Notes under the pieces: model-generated
What the model saw: the letters and a program-made list of their open reading frames with translations, nothing else
Databases searched by the model: none
Told to the model about the DNA's origin: nothing
Program-made: the position numbers and the translations under genes
Shown here: positions 23,801 to 32,904 of the stretch, in pieces
Position numbering within the stretch: position 1 is the stretch's first letter
Layout: each line of letters starts with the position of its first letter
DNA from: Crossaster papposus
Taxonomy: Eukaryota > Echinodermata > Asteroidea > Velatida > Solasteridae
DNA: 64,000 nucleotides
Direction: 5' to 3'
Assembly: GCA_037893245.1 (NCBI GenBank)
Contig: JBAIAA010000238.1
Span: forward strand, 124,001 to 188,000

Positions 23801-26800
23801 AGGAATTATTCAAAATATGTTTATCCAGTACATAATAACTTTAAAAAAAAAATTGAGTTTTTAAAAACACAAAGTGAGGAGATGATTACATGCTGACACA
23901 CATACTATATATACTAGGTGAATACTCTAGAAGGCTTGAGAAATGGGGTCCAGACTGAAAAGATGATCACGTAAAGAAGGTGATTGTTCCAGGCAAAGGT
24001 CTCGATCTTTACCAGAAAGGGAATTAAAGAATCTTGGAAAAAGGGTGAACAAAGAAAATTGGACACAGTTAGTCCGGCTGTACTGATGCTTGAAGAGCAG
24101 GGTTTCAGTTTTCCTGGTATTGGTTTGTGGGAGAAAACCTTATTCTTTATATGGGTAAGGTCTCGCATTCCATCATTATTAATTAATCATTTTACCTTAA
24201 TCCTTCTATGGGTAGGTCTCGCATTCCATCGTAATCACTTAATCATTTTACCTTAATCCTTCTATGGGTAGGTCTCGCATTCCATCATTATCACAGAATC
24301 ATTTTACCTTAATCCTTCTATGGGTAGGTCTCGCATTCTATCATTATCACAGAATCATTTTACCTTAATCCTTCTATGGGTAGGTCTCGCATTCTATCAT
24401 TATCACATAATCATTTTACCTTAATCCTTCTATGGGTAGGTCTCGCATACCATCATTATCAAATAATCATTTTACCTTAATCCTTCTATGGGTAGGTCTC
24501 GCATTCTATCATTATCACAGAATCATTTTACCTTAATCCTTCTATGGGTAGGTCTCGCATACCATCATTATCAAATAATCATTTTACCTTAATCCTTCTA
24601 TGGGTAGGTCTCGCATTCCATCATTATCACAGAATCATTTTACCTTAATCCTTCTATGGGTAGGTCTCGCATTCCATCATTATCAAATAATCATTTTTCT
24701 TTAATCCCTTTTCACAAAATGTTTTTACATTTAGGTCCCTGCTCTATCGATCTCGACCGTTTGTGACAGCCAAACTTTGCCTCCTTCTAGGGGTTGGGTC
24801 ATTAGGGAGATCTTAATCTCTTCCTAATCTCACACGTCTCCTTAAGGATACTTTAACAGTTGTAATAATAATAATAATAATGATAGGTATTTACAAGGCC
24901 CAACATATCCACCGAAGGATCTCAAGGTGTTAATACAAAGTACTAATACAAAATCCTAATTTATATAAAAATGAATAAGATTAAAACTGCTGCAAACTGC
25001 TTACTGGCTGGAATGACCTGAAATATACAAATCAAATAAGTTAAGAGGGCCTAATATTTCGATCTTAATATGAACAAATAAATGGATCAATAAACAGGAT
25101 AAATGACAGAAAATAAAGATAAACATCTAATGATCAAAACAAGATACAAAGAAATGACATCACCCGATGCAAATTTCATCTTATGAAACAGGTTTAATAT
25201 TATTTTTGTGTTTCTGTTGGTGTGAAGATATTGATGAATGCGGCAGCATGCCTTGTATGAACAACGCTACTTGTCGTAACCTGCAGAATGAGTACTCATG
25301 TGACTGCCTTCCTGGCTACAATGGCAACGAATGCCAAACAGGTAAAGTTGAACCGTGTCATCAAAATATCTTTTAATGACGGACAGTTTAAAATCAAAGG
25401 TCTTTAAAAAAAAAAATTGTTGCATCTTCATGCTCTTTTTGTTGTTATCGTATATTATCCCAATGAAGGTCAGTAATTGCAATAATATTGAAAAGAAAGA
25501 CATGAATCTAAGAGCGAGAAACATTTCTAGTTTTGTTAGAAAATACTTTGAAAATGCACCTGACACTTTACAAACTTTGTACACAACCAAGGAAGTGGCG
25601 GCAGGTTACTATTCTTTTCCCAATTTATTGGCAAAATACTCAAAATAAGTTTAAAGTATTAAAAGTAACATTTTAATACCAAGATTCACCCACACATTTT
25701 GTGTAAATGCATAGTACCTGCATGGATATTGAGATCACCAGTTATTACACGAGGTGTAGGTCTGGAGATACGATTGCAAGCATGAGAGAGAGCTCATAAA
25801 AGAAAGTCAGTGAAGGCAGACTGTGAAAATGGACAATCACAGATCATTGCAGACAATCACAGAGCACCACAGACAATCACAGTTCATCACAGACAATCAC
25901 AGAACATCACAGACAATTACAGATCATCATAGGCAATCACAGATCATCATTGACTTCAAAGATCATCCCTGACCACAGATCATATCACTGACCTTCACAT
26001 ATTAATGACCATTACCTTACGTTTTACATTCTGTTTTAGATATCAATGAGTGTGCAAGTGGTCCGTGTCAGAATGTGGGTACATGCACTGATATGGTCAA
26101 TGGCTACATGTGTAGGTGCAGAGATGGCTACGGTGGTATCAACTGTGAAATAGGTCAGTAGATTATAAGTCTGATCAAGTAGCAATGCTTTACGAGTTGT
26201 TGATTCAAGAAGTTATTTTATGGCCTCGTGGTTTGGACCATTGAATTCATCGTCTGTGGGTAAAGCTGCAGGTTGTGGGTTGGAGTCCAGCCTGGGACTT
26301 TGATGTGTGTGCCCTTGGGCAAGGTACTTTGTCACTCATTGCTTCTCCCCACCCAGGAGTAAATGGGTACCTGCGAAAGCAGAGATGGTTATTGTGATTG
26401 ATTTAGCTGCTTTGCGCCAAAATGGCAGCATTGAGCTGTATACTTCCCAGGGAGCTGAGATGGTACATGTTTTTAGAATGTTTCATTGACCCAATTAGCA
26501 AGGATAATAATGACATAATGCCTTGAGTACCAGTCCTTGCAGATACGTGTTCTGTATAACGTATACAATGTATACGTACTCCCTCCAGGGCCACCATACG
26601 TAAGGGAGTTTTAATGAAAGGTTATCCTCATATCATGTACACGTGACGATATACCTGCCTATTATTAACATGTTAACTACAAAAGTCCTATGATATAATT
26701 CGGTTTGACTGGTCATTTTTGTATTTATATCTTGGGGTGTCACACAGCTTGCTCGTTCATTTTGGAGGCGTCCGACCAAGGTATCACATTCATCTTGCAG

Positions 26801-28625
26801 CCGCTGAGGGCGCCTTTCCGGTTGGACTTCGATGTGAAGACACGCCGTGATGCCATAATAAATCTGGCGGAGGAAAATACAGAAGCGTCCGTCTTTGCCC
26901 ACATAAGTGAGTGTCAGTGAGCTATTGTTTGGTTACTCAAAAATGTGACCGGCTCTAAAAAAAAAAAAAGAGTATTAAGTCGCGCTGTACATTATTATGT
27001 AATGATCCACTCAACGTTGAGAGGGTAAACAGTTCATAAAAATGTGAATTTAATTTGTTGTAAATTAATGACATCTTTAATACCTATTACTTTTCAGGTT
27101 TAATTTAAAGAAATATTGATTTAAAGGTAGGACACACCATTGGTAATTGCTTAAATTATCATGAATGGGTAGATTCGGGCGTTTTATTTTATAATAAATA
27201 TCGTTTAACTGACCTGTCCGAAGTTTTACAACCATGGTTGCCGAGAAAAGCACGGAAAACAGCGTTTGTTTTCAACCGGCGCCGAGCAGTTATTCTTATG
27301 TTATCTTTATGTTTTTCGCGATTTAGCGCAATCATTTTGCTGGATGCCTAGAATCATTATTTACTTACAAATGAGTAAGATATTTCTTAACAATTCGGTA
27401 GTAAACTTTTCGATATCTGAAAATGTTGTATCCTACCTTTAATGAATAAAGTGGGGGGAAAATACAATTTTGTGTGCATCGTTCTGTTGTGCTACGACAG
27501 AGCCGGCTATTTCAAAGCCCATTTTCTCAGTTTTCTCAGGAAGTAATCAATATGTAAACACGTCATATCTCCAAAACGGAGCTTTGGTATATGCTTACGT
27601 TTTGGGATTTCCAATGTAGTAACTCATCTTCACATAATACCCCTTTTGTGGAGTGGGTCACATTTTGTCCCTTTTTCTTCTTCAAAAGGGGTGTATCGCA
27701 AGAGCCACAAGGCGTGGAATCAAGTGTCTGGAGTTCGTTAATTGTTTGTTTGTTTGTTTGTTTGTTTGTTTGTTTTTTTTTTGTTTTTTTTTTGGGGGGG
27801 GGGGTGCAACCTTCATTTTGTTTTTTTCAAGCCTTTAAAACTTATTTCCCTTCAATATGCTTATTGTCCAAGTCCACGTGAATATGTAATTGATTAGACA
27901 GAAACAAGCACTTTCCTACCTAGTTTTATCGGTCCTACATCTTCTAGTGAGTTACCTATAAAACAAAAATGCTACACGGTGGAAAAAAGCACTACTGTTT
28001 TTACCAAATCTTTGCTAATGTTACGATCAAAAAGAGAGTAAGCTTAAAAAACAATCTGATGATATAGAAAGGGTACTTTATGACGTCCTAATTACGTCAT
28101 GACGTCATAAATCTTTAAGATGTCGCCCCCGTCGTTGCAAATTCTATGAAGCTGATTGAACATCCTGAAATGCCATAATTCAGGAGTTTGATGCAAACCA
28201 ACCTATTAATCTGTGATTGGCCATTGAGAAATACACATACATTAATAGTGATAATTTGCATAAGCATTCACCCTTTTTCTATAGTCATAGGTGGCTGGTC
28301 GAACTCGATGTCGGCTATCCGAGCCTGTTACAACTCTTATCCACCCTCAACCGAATGCCCTAAAGTTTCGCTTCGCGGGCCTATTGATCCTTCAAAATAC
28401 AAAGAGGCAGGTATCGTCAATGGCACTGAAAGTCGCCCCTTCTGGGTAGAGTACAAACAGGGCGTGGTGACCGTCGGCAAAGGAGGACAGGAGGAGGCTT
28501 TCCTGGAGTGGGACGCCGCTGCGCATCATCGTCGCAACATATCAACGCCGATAAACGTTGGTATAAGTTCTTTTTATAGGGACGTTGAACCAGCGGAGTG
28601 GGTGTTCAATCAATTCTGTGCCTAA
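17691..28625 (+). CDS. Gene 1: secreted protein with six cbEGF domains and a C-terminal Methyltransf_FA domain (spliced, 9 exons seen)
   Basis: I see nine exons with consistent phase-1 borders: 17691-17895, 21444-21557, 21735-21848, 22772-22885, 23126-23239, 25228-25341, 26040-26153, 26748-26906 and 28285-28625. The product would be about 460 residues: a signal peptide, a short cysteine-bearing N-terminal piece, six 38-residue calcium-binding EGF repeats, and a C-terminal domain with the IGGW and FWVEY motifs of the farnesoic acid O-methyltransferase-like family (Methyltransf_FA). Despite its name, that family is usually a non-enzymatic extracellular module in marine deuterostomes; I infer a secreted adhesion or recognition role and no catalysis. 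All six EGF repeats keep the C-x-[DN]-x4-[FY]-x-C Asn/Asp hydroxylation motif. The introns carry a LINE, a SINE, minisatellites and a splice-acceptor array. Further exons could have been missed. The paralog starts at 55679. Confidence 0.8.
17988..18335 (-). mobile_element. Retroposon 3' end with (ATT)n tail in intron 1
   Basis: An (att)n run at 17990-18009 followed by attcggccaaaacaagcaac and a non-coding body resembles the 3' end of a LINE or SINE inserted in minus orientation. No coding part is recognisable. Confidence 0.45.
18336..18890. other. Intron 1, nothing recognised
   Basis: AT-rich intronic sequence with no clear element. Confidence 0.5.
18963..19065 (+). repeat. Second copy of the gene 1 upstream block, inside intron 1
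   Basis: This segment repeats 17402-17500 at about 85% identity (shared words gaaatgaaacccgcc, gagtatctcgatattaaaaa and gaaattgtgaacgac). No exon 1 copy follows it. It may be the relic of a local duplication of the gene's 5' end or an alternative promoter. Confidence 0.55.
19227..19619. mobile_element. MITE family A in intron 1, TTAA-flanked
   Basis: Starts AGGTAGGATACACAA after TTAA and ends in a TGGTGTATCC-type end before TTAA (19620-19623). The related sequence at 30505 is the empty site with a single ttaa, which confirms the boundaries. Confidence 0.88.
19925..19985. repeat. (ACATGT)n microsatellite
   Basis: acatgtacatgtacatgtac and related words repeat here in intron 1. Confidence 0.9.
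20490..21345 (-). mobile_element. Internal fragment of a jockey/CR1-type LINE reverse transcriptase in intron 1
   Basis: The minus strand encodes ADTLNKHFSTIG, then WKHALVTPIHKGG, NYRPISILPIISKILE, QSGFRPLHSTESTL, FIDLSKAFDCVDHEILLKKL, and in another frame TGVPQGSILGPLLF. These are RT domains in order, up to but not including the catalytic YADD block. The main open part is 20620-21234, with a frameshift near 20620 and another break near 21235. Both ends are truncated, so it is dead. Confidence 0.88.
21444..21557 (+). CDS. Gene 1 exon 2: cbEGF domain 1
   Basis: This 114-bp phase-1 exon lies between a cttgcag acceptor and a gtaaag donor. It encodes INKCESQPCFNGGNC, then CNDLQNSYSC, then CTCMSGWIGMRCETG: six cysteines in the EGF spacing with the hydroxylation motif C-x-D-x4-Y-x-C. 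Splicing from exon 1 makes the first codon Tyr rather than the usual Asp of the calcium-binding DINEC start, so this repeat may bind calcium less well. Confidence 0.82.
21735..21848 (+). CDS. Gene 1 exon 3: cbEGF domain 2
   Basis: This 114-bp phase-1 exon lies between ctgcag and gtgagt. It encodes DFNECDSNPCLNGGFC, CSNERDLYRC and CQSGWQGTNC, with the full cysteine pattern, the Asp/Asn calcium ligands and the Asn hydroxylation motif. It is only 177 bp downstream of the previous EGF exon. Confidence 0.82.
22225..22771 (+). repeat. 12-unit tandem array of splice acceptor plus start of EGF exon 4
   Basis: A ~45-bp unit (tttgttttttgcag then the first codons of DINECLSNP and tctgg) repeats twelve times before the complete exon at 22772. 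AG acceptors end at 22234, 22279, 22324, 22368, 22413, 22457, 22502, 22547, 22592, 22637, 22682 and 22724, each preceded by a T-rich tract; one is gtag. Most units are exactly 45 bp, so much of the array reads openly as repeats of INECLSNPSGLFFAD. Units of 44, 42 and 47 bp break step with the true exon. Confidence 0.92.
22772..22885 (+). CDS. Gene 1 exon 4: cbEGF domain 3, preceded by the acceptor array
   Basis: This 114-bp phase-1 exon starts after ttggcag and ends at gtacgt (22886). It encodes DINECLSNPCENDGAC, CQNQKNKYLC and CTAGWVGPQC. Its acceptor and first ten or so codons are the template of the twelve truncated copies immediately upstream (22225-22771). Of the thirteen acceptors, only this last one leads straight into the rest of the EGF reading frame, because the preceding unit is 47 bp and so out of step. 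Confidence 0.82.
23126..23239 (+). CDS. Gene 1 exon 5: cbEGF domain 4
   Basis: This 114-bp phase-1 exon lies between a pyrimidine-rich ctacag acceptor and a gtacga donor. It encodes DINECASAQCQNSGNC, CEDQVNGYQC and CLPGFQGTHCETG, with all six cysteines, the calcium ligands and the Asp hydroxylation motif. Confidence 0.82.
23440..23910. other. AT-rich intronic low-complexity stretch
   Basis: Includes an A-run at 23691-23709 and A/T-only blocks to about 23860. No element could be identified. Confidence 0.6.
24148..24705 (+). repeat. 56-bp minisatellite, about ten units
   Basis: The word gggtaggtctcgcatt recurs roughly every 56 bp, followed by ccatcattatca and ttaccttaatccttctat. It lies in the intron before exon 6. 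Confidence 0.92.
24862..25100 (-). mobile_element. Retroposon 3' end with (TAA)n tail
   Basis: The run taataataataataat is followed by gataggtatttacaaggccc and an AT-rich body, resembling LINE/SINE 3' ends elsewhere in the window. No coding part is recognisable. Confidence 0.45.
25228..25341 (+). CDS. Gene 1 exon 6: cbEGF domain 5
   Basis: This 114-bp phase-1 exon has a weaker acceptor (ttggtgtgaag) and a gtaaag donor. It encodes DIDECGSMPCMNNATC, CRNLQNEYSC and CLPGYNGNECQTG. The six cysteines and calcium ligands are intact. The poor polypyrimidine tract suggests it could be skipped in some transcripts, which would keep the frame because the exon is symmetric (phase 1-1). Confidence 0.78.
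25829..25965 (+). repeat. ~22-bp minisatellite
   Basis: gacaatcacag with atcatcaca variants repeats about six times, then decays. Confidence 0.85.
26040..26153 (+). CDS. Gene 1 exon 7: cbEGF domain 6
   Basis: This 114-bp phase-1 exon lies between a tgttttag acceptor and a gtcagt donor. It encodes DINECASGPCQNVGTC, CTDMVNGYMC and CRDGYGGINCEIG. It is the last EGF unit before the C-terminal domain; the next intron holds a tRNA-derived SINE. Confidence 0.82.
   Translation: MSMSVQVVRVRMWVHALIWSMATCVGAEMATVVSTVK
26215..26525 (+). mobile_element. tRNA-derived SINE with conserved central domain
   Basis: The head has a degenerate pol III promoter (B-box-like GGGTTGGAGTCC). The middle has cccttgggcaaggtactttg followed by caggagtaaatgggtacctg, a core widely shared by SINEs of marine deuterostomes. 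The tail is ggataataatgac. Confidence 0.75.
26748..26906 (+). CDS. Gene 1 exon 8: N-terminal half of the Methyltransf_FA domain
   Basis: This 159-bp exon (phase 1-1) lies between gtcacacag and gtgagt. It encodes CSFILEASDQGITFILQ, then PFRLDFDVKTRRDAIINLAE, matching the start of Methyltransf_FA, where an F-x-V-x-A-x-x-DA-x-I-x-L pattern is usual. Spliced to 28285 it gives SVFAHI-IIGGW, which matches the usual YEIVIGGW junction of the family, so the pairing of these two exons is well supported. It is about 93% identical by eye to 62766-62924. Confidence 0.8.
27125..27438. mobile_element. MITE family A in the last intron of gene 1
   Basis: AGGTAGGACACACCA to TTGTATCCTACCT, flanked by TTAA at 27121-27124 and 27439-27442. 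It is absent from the duplicate intron of gene 2. Confidence 0.88.
27742..27804 (+). repeat. (GTTT)n, T-run and G-run
   Basis: Seven or so gttt units, then T and G runs, directly after a block conserved with gene 2. Confidence 0.9.
28285..28625 (+). CDS. Gene 1 exon 9: C-terminal half of the Methyltransf_FA domain and stop
   Basis: The acceptor is ttttctatag and the stop is taa at 28623-28625. It encodes IGGWSNSMSAIRACYN, an insert rich in Pro and Ser, then RPFWVEYKQGVVTVGKGG, a FLEWDAA segment, and a tail ending WVFNQFCA. These are the IGGW, FW(V/I)-x-W/Y, G-x-V-x-VGKGG and GV/IGVSSW-type motifs of Methyltransf_FA. Compared with the paralog it has a longer loop (about ten residues) after TECP. 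I see no good AATAAA just downstream. Confidence 0.82.
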
Positions 28626-28760
28626 GAAACCAAAAAGCATGCGCCGGGTGAAATCAGGGTGATAACAAGTTGAAAAGGCGGGCACAGTTCGTTCTGTTAA
28701 AATATAGTGGCGTCCATGAAACATGCCAGGAATTTAATCTTTTACAGTGTAGTAGGTGAC

Positions 28761-28899
28761 CTATGGTGGCCCTGGAGGGACACGCATATATCGTAAATTT
28801 TGACGTCAATATTTGCGACAAATTTCACGACTTTCTCCAAAATCGCAAATATTGACGTCAATATTCACGATCTGCGTAGTCCCTTCAGGGCCACCATAG
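28761..28899. mobile_element. Small MITE with ends CTATGGTGGCCCTGGAGGGAC
   Basis: Inverted ends of 21 bp with one or two mismatches; the interior is itself palindromic around caaatattgacgtcaat. Half copies lie at 26575-26597 and 62545-62615. Confidence 0.8.
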
Positions 28900-29107
28900 A
28901 TGACAGAGACGTGTTAACATCACAGTTATTTTCACACGTGTGCTTATGGAAGTCACTGTAGTGAAGAAACGAAGATACCGTGAAACCAATAGCGGGCGGG
29001 TGGAAAATTGGGGTAACGAGTTGAAGAAGGGCACACATAGATGTACTTATACACTTTTAACTATAAACAATTAACCCGTAAACTCACATCACTAAACTAC
29101 GGAGGAC

Positions 29108-30115
29108 GGATAGTGCCACTGAATACTGATGAATATATTTGTTGGCAAACCCGTAAGAATATATTTATTGTACCAGTTATCTGGCGGCCGCCACTTAATT
29201 ATGTGGCGGCTGCCACATAATATCTGGCGGCCGCCACATAACACGTGAGGACCATTACTTGAATCTTGCAACAATACTCGAATAGTATCGGCAGATATTA
29301 TGTGGCGGCCGCCAGATATTATGTGGCGGCCGCCAGATAATTAAGTGGCGGTGTGGGCGGTAATTCTGTCCCCCGTTAAAATTGTCCGGGGAGACAGAAT
29401 TACCTAGATAAAAGTGTCCCCCTAGAGCCGTTAATTATGTCCCCCTCCAGTTTATTCTGTCCGCTCTCTAGGTAATTGTGTCCCCCAATGCTCCACACAT
29501 AAGTGGTTATTTTGATGTTATTTCAATGAAAAGCCCACATGGTATTTATTATTTGGACTTCTCTTCCCTTCATCGATTTATAAATATAAAAATACAAATA
29601 TAAATAACTTTATTAATTAAATCAACCGATCTACGTTTCTGCGCGAAAGGGAAAATGGCAGTAATCAGTATTTTCAAACTTCTTGCACGCGTACAAATTC
29701 TATATACCCAGTACGAAATGTGGCAGCACTTTTGACCACCTGTAATTTGTAGGACTCAACACATCCTACAGTCTGCCACAAATGATGCACCATGGAGGGG
29801 TGAACCTGTACTACACTGGTTGTTGCGTCTAGTGGGTGCTAGACTTGTGACGTTGCACGGGACAATTTTACCAGGGGGACATGTTTAACGTTGGGCAGGG
29901 AGACAGAATTACCTGGAGGGGGACAGAAATACCTAGGTAAATGTGTCCCCCCCGGACAGATTTACCGGGGTACGGCCTGGTAAGTCTGTCCGGGGGGACA
30001 CATTTACCAGGGGAGACAGAATTACCTTTCACAGCGGCCGCCAGATAAATGGTACAAAAAATATCCTCGCGCGTTTGCAAAAAAACCAGAATTCATCAGT
30101 ATCCAGTGGCACTAT
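29108..30115. mobile_element. Foldback element with ~80-bp TIRs, containing a second one
   Basis: Left agtgccactgaatactgatg and right atcagtatccagtggcact are the outer parts of ~80-bp imperfect inverted ends that lead on both sides to tggcggccgcc. Inside the left end the palindrome ggcggccgcc repeats several times. The centre is the element at 29359-30026. No ORF. Confidence 0.8.
29359..30026. mobile_element. Inner foldback with repeated GGTAATTCTGTCCCCC ends
   Basis: It begins GGTAATTCTGTCCCCC and ends GGGAGACAGAATTACC. The same word in both orientations recurs in several variants near each end, again end-sequence amplification. Confidence 0.75.
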
Positions 30116-30299
30116 TTGTCTACCGTATTAAACTGATTTTGATGTCTGTTTTGGGTCTGTAAAACGTAAAACATGTAGGTCTACATAACAGCGACGTGAT
30201 ATCGTCCTACCGTTTTCACGAACGGAAGAGCCTTGCGTAGATTTTGAAGAAAACCTGAAGCGTTTTCGGAGATAATCGGAAGAGGATTATCTCCTTTTA

Positions 30300-30620
30300 A
30301 AACTGCCAAAAATTGCAGTAAGTAAACCTTCACATGATTCAATGAGAGGTGAATTTTTACATAAACCCAGTAATTAGAATTAACACGGTGGTTAATCATC
30401 ATTAATACAGTGTTTTAAAGCAAAATAGTGTAAAAATCGAAATCGAAAACAAAATAAAAATTGTTGACATGTGTGGCTCTTCGTGAAAACAGTGACGATA
30501 TTAAAGTCTATTAAGAATTGACGAGTACCCAGACATTTTGGTTAACCGAAATAAATTGTAGTGGCAATTTGTTTTATTGGGACTCTATAACTACCTCCCT
30601 AAAAATGTTTTTAGCACTAT
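30300..30620 (+). repeat. Gene-less copy of intron-1 sequence (18890-19690), with an empty MITE site
   Basis: Shared words such as tgtggctcttcgt and attgggactct, in the same order and orientation, tie this to 18893-19685. It lacks both the promoter-like block and the MITE found there. It lies about 1.7 kb beyond the end of gene 1, suggesting a partial tandem duplication of the locus. Confidence 0.75.
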
Positions 30621-31160
30621 TACATTTTTGCATGTATAGTTTTCATTTTTTTTCATTTGTCATTGTTTGTTTGTTGTTGTCTTGTTTATTTACGTGCTGT
30701 TTTTGTGTTGTTGTCTTTGTGTTTGTCCTGTCTTGTTTTGTCTTGCAGTATATTTTCTTGTTTTATGTTTTGTCCCATGTTGTGCATTGTCTTGTCTTGT
30801 TTTGTTGGTTTGGTTTAGTTGTGTGCTTTTGTATCCTGACTTATGGGGCATTGTGTCGTGTCTTGTTTTGTTGTTTATCTTGTCTTGTTCTATTTCGGTT
30901 TTTTTAAATATATATATAAAGTCTTATGTAATGTGCAATGTTAATGTTTTAATTTTTAATTTTATAATTTTATTTTCACAATTTGATGTGGGGTAACAGG
31001 TCTTTGACCATAGTGATTGTTATAACTTTTGTTTTCTCAATGCCCATCTTTATTGTGATATCGTTCTTTATGGCATGAATATAATAGTAATAATAAAATA
31101 TAATAATAATAATAATTTATTATTGTCATTTTTTAATTTTACAGTTTGCCCGTACCTACC
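30621..31160. other. T/G-rich low-complexity stretch, then (TAA)n
   Basis: Repeated ttgtcttgttttgt-like words at 30650-30900 create open frames without biological meaning. A taataataataataat run lies at 31106. Confidence 0.7.
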
Positions 31161-31297
31161 TTCATCAGTGTTGCCACTGCTTGAAAGATCTTTCAAGATC
31201 TTGAAAGATTATATGTAAAAGTATATGTGAATGTATATATATGTGTATTTTATTAAGTTTCACACTCGGCCGAGTGTCGTGTACTGATTTACATATA

Positions 31298-31445
31298 GTC
31301 AGGTAGCTTAGGGATGGAATTGTGACCGACTGGCCCAAAGCACCAAATTTGGTAGGTACCTTCTATAGGCCCCAGAAATAAATTTTAGAAGGGGTGACAC
31401 CAAAAAATATTTTTGGAAGGTACCTAATTTGCATAATTTCAAAAT
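31298..31445 (+). repeat. Left copy of a ~150-bp inverted pair (partner 48990-49140)
   Basis: Contains tgtgaccgactggcccaaag and gaaggtacctaatttgcata, matched in inverse at 48990-49140 at about 75% identity. Confidence 0.75.
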
Positions 31446-31984
31446 GGCTGCAAAATCCTATACTTAAGCACTAATTTCGGTACATTTTTATCATTTGAAA
31501 GCAAAAGTCATTTTGAAATATTTACTTCGGTGGTTTTGTTTACATATTCTGCACTTAAACAACATTAATTAGCTGATGATGTGCCTAGGTAATTATGTTT
31601 AGTCAGAAATCCAAGATGGCCACGATAATAATAAATTGAGTATCGTGTTTTTTGGGAAGCAGCGTAATAATACATGTCACTCACCGTTTTAATTTTTTTT
31701 TAGAACGATTCTCGGTCACCTGGGAAGGACATTAACGTGAAGGACGTGTAATACTGGGTTTTGTGGAATTTTCTTTCTTTTTCTGTGAGGCTATTAGGTT
31801 TTTTAATTCTAATGGAGTGCTTTTGCAAGAAGGTATAGCTCAGAGAAACCGGTGTATGCAGGCATACTTCAAGGAATGATCAGTAAAAATTGTTTTTTTG
31901 ATCAATTCTAGAGTTAGCTGCAGTGAATCAGAACTCATTCTATGTGGGAAGGGGAGGGTGTTTATGGGAGTTGTCACAAATCAG

Positions 31985-32520
31985 AACTTTTTCTCATCGT
32001 TTTCGTGTTTTTTTTTTGGAGATGCTGAAGCAGTTCTGCTGCGTGAAGTATTTTGTAGGTGTGTGGCTGGTCTACAGAGATAGATCTGTATAATTTATGA
32101 TGTGCTGGTATGCCAGCAGTGTGGTTGCGTAACTATCCCGCCCAGAGCGTAATTCTTAATTTAAGTTTTTTTTGCTAGTGATATACGCTTCACATCAGGC
32201 CACATTTTTTTCGCGAGATTGCATTCTGTAGGAATGGGGGGGGGGGGGGGGGGGGTTTCTTGTACAAGTTTCAAAAGAACCCCCTCCGTGCTTTTCGTTA
32301 TTTTTTTGAGACGCGGAAAATGTTCTGCTGACAAGTATCATATGGATTGTATTTGTGACTGGTCTATACAGAGATAGATCTGTAATTGTACGTTAACTAG
32401 TGGGTCACTGCTAGAAAGTGGTTGTTTGACTGGTCTCTCCAGAGCGTAGTTCTTAACTCTTTTTTTGTGTGTGTGTGTGTGTGTAATATACGCATCTGGA
32501 GGTCAGTTCTAGCCACATTA
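31985..32520 (+). repeat. Two diverged ~290-bp direct repeats
   Basis: acagagatagatctgta plus downstream cagagcgta, ttcttaa and atatacgc words recur in order about 290 bp apart. They lie beyond the 3' side of the Penelope-like remains and could be a remnant of its end repeats. A 20-G run is at 32236-32255 and a 16-G run at 32876-32891. Confidence 0.6.
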
Positions 32521-32904
32521 TCTCTGCTAGATGACAGTCAGTGGTTGGAGTTCGTGGACGGGCAAATACATCAAACGTCTGCAGGCCAATTGGGTTAGAC
32601 ATTCCCTAAAAGCGGGAGTTTCAAACCCTGTCTCGGGTTTTGGCGACGCGATGACTGGTTTGTGTATTGCAACAGTGGTCCCTTTGTTTTTCGTTCACAC
32701 AGTGATTGATTATTACCGGTGATAATATGCCGTCCCCTCTTTTTTCCCCTTTTTTGGAAGGGGAGCAGGGCATATTTTCTGTGCTATATCATGCACTTCA
32801 TCAGTCACCTTCTTATCATTTTCCCTTCCTTGTTTTTATTTGTGTGTCGGTTTATATGACGCGTGGCAAGGACAAGGGGGGGGGGGGGGGGTTGACTTAT
32901 TTAT

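Larger units (their letters stand above)
26573..28760 (+). repeat. Segmental duplication, copy A (gene 1 last introns and exons)
   Basis: From about 26573 to 28760 this stretch aligns with 62587-64000, covering the intron before exon 8, both domain exons, the intron between them and the 3' flank. Copy A has extra material at about 26940-27660, including a TTAA MITE. Intronic similarity shows the duplication is much younger than the gene family. Confidence 0.85.

Noticed and set aside
23914-24256. Overlapping 84- and 90-residue ORFs in a gene 1 intron
   Set aside because: No recognisable motif on either strand. The + frame runs into the 56-bp minisatellite.
30518-30996. Hydrophobic ORFs of 129 and 109 residues
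   Set aside because: They translate T/G-rich low-complexity DNA (ttgtcttgttttgt repeats) in overlapping frames. No family motif, no splice context.
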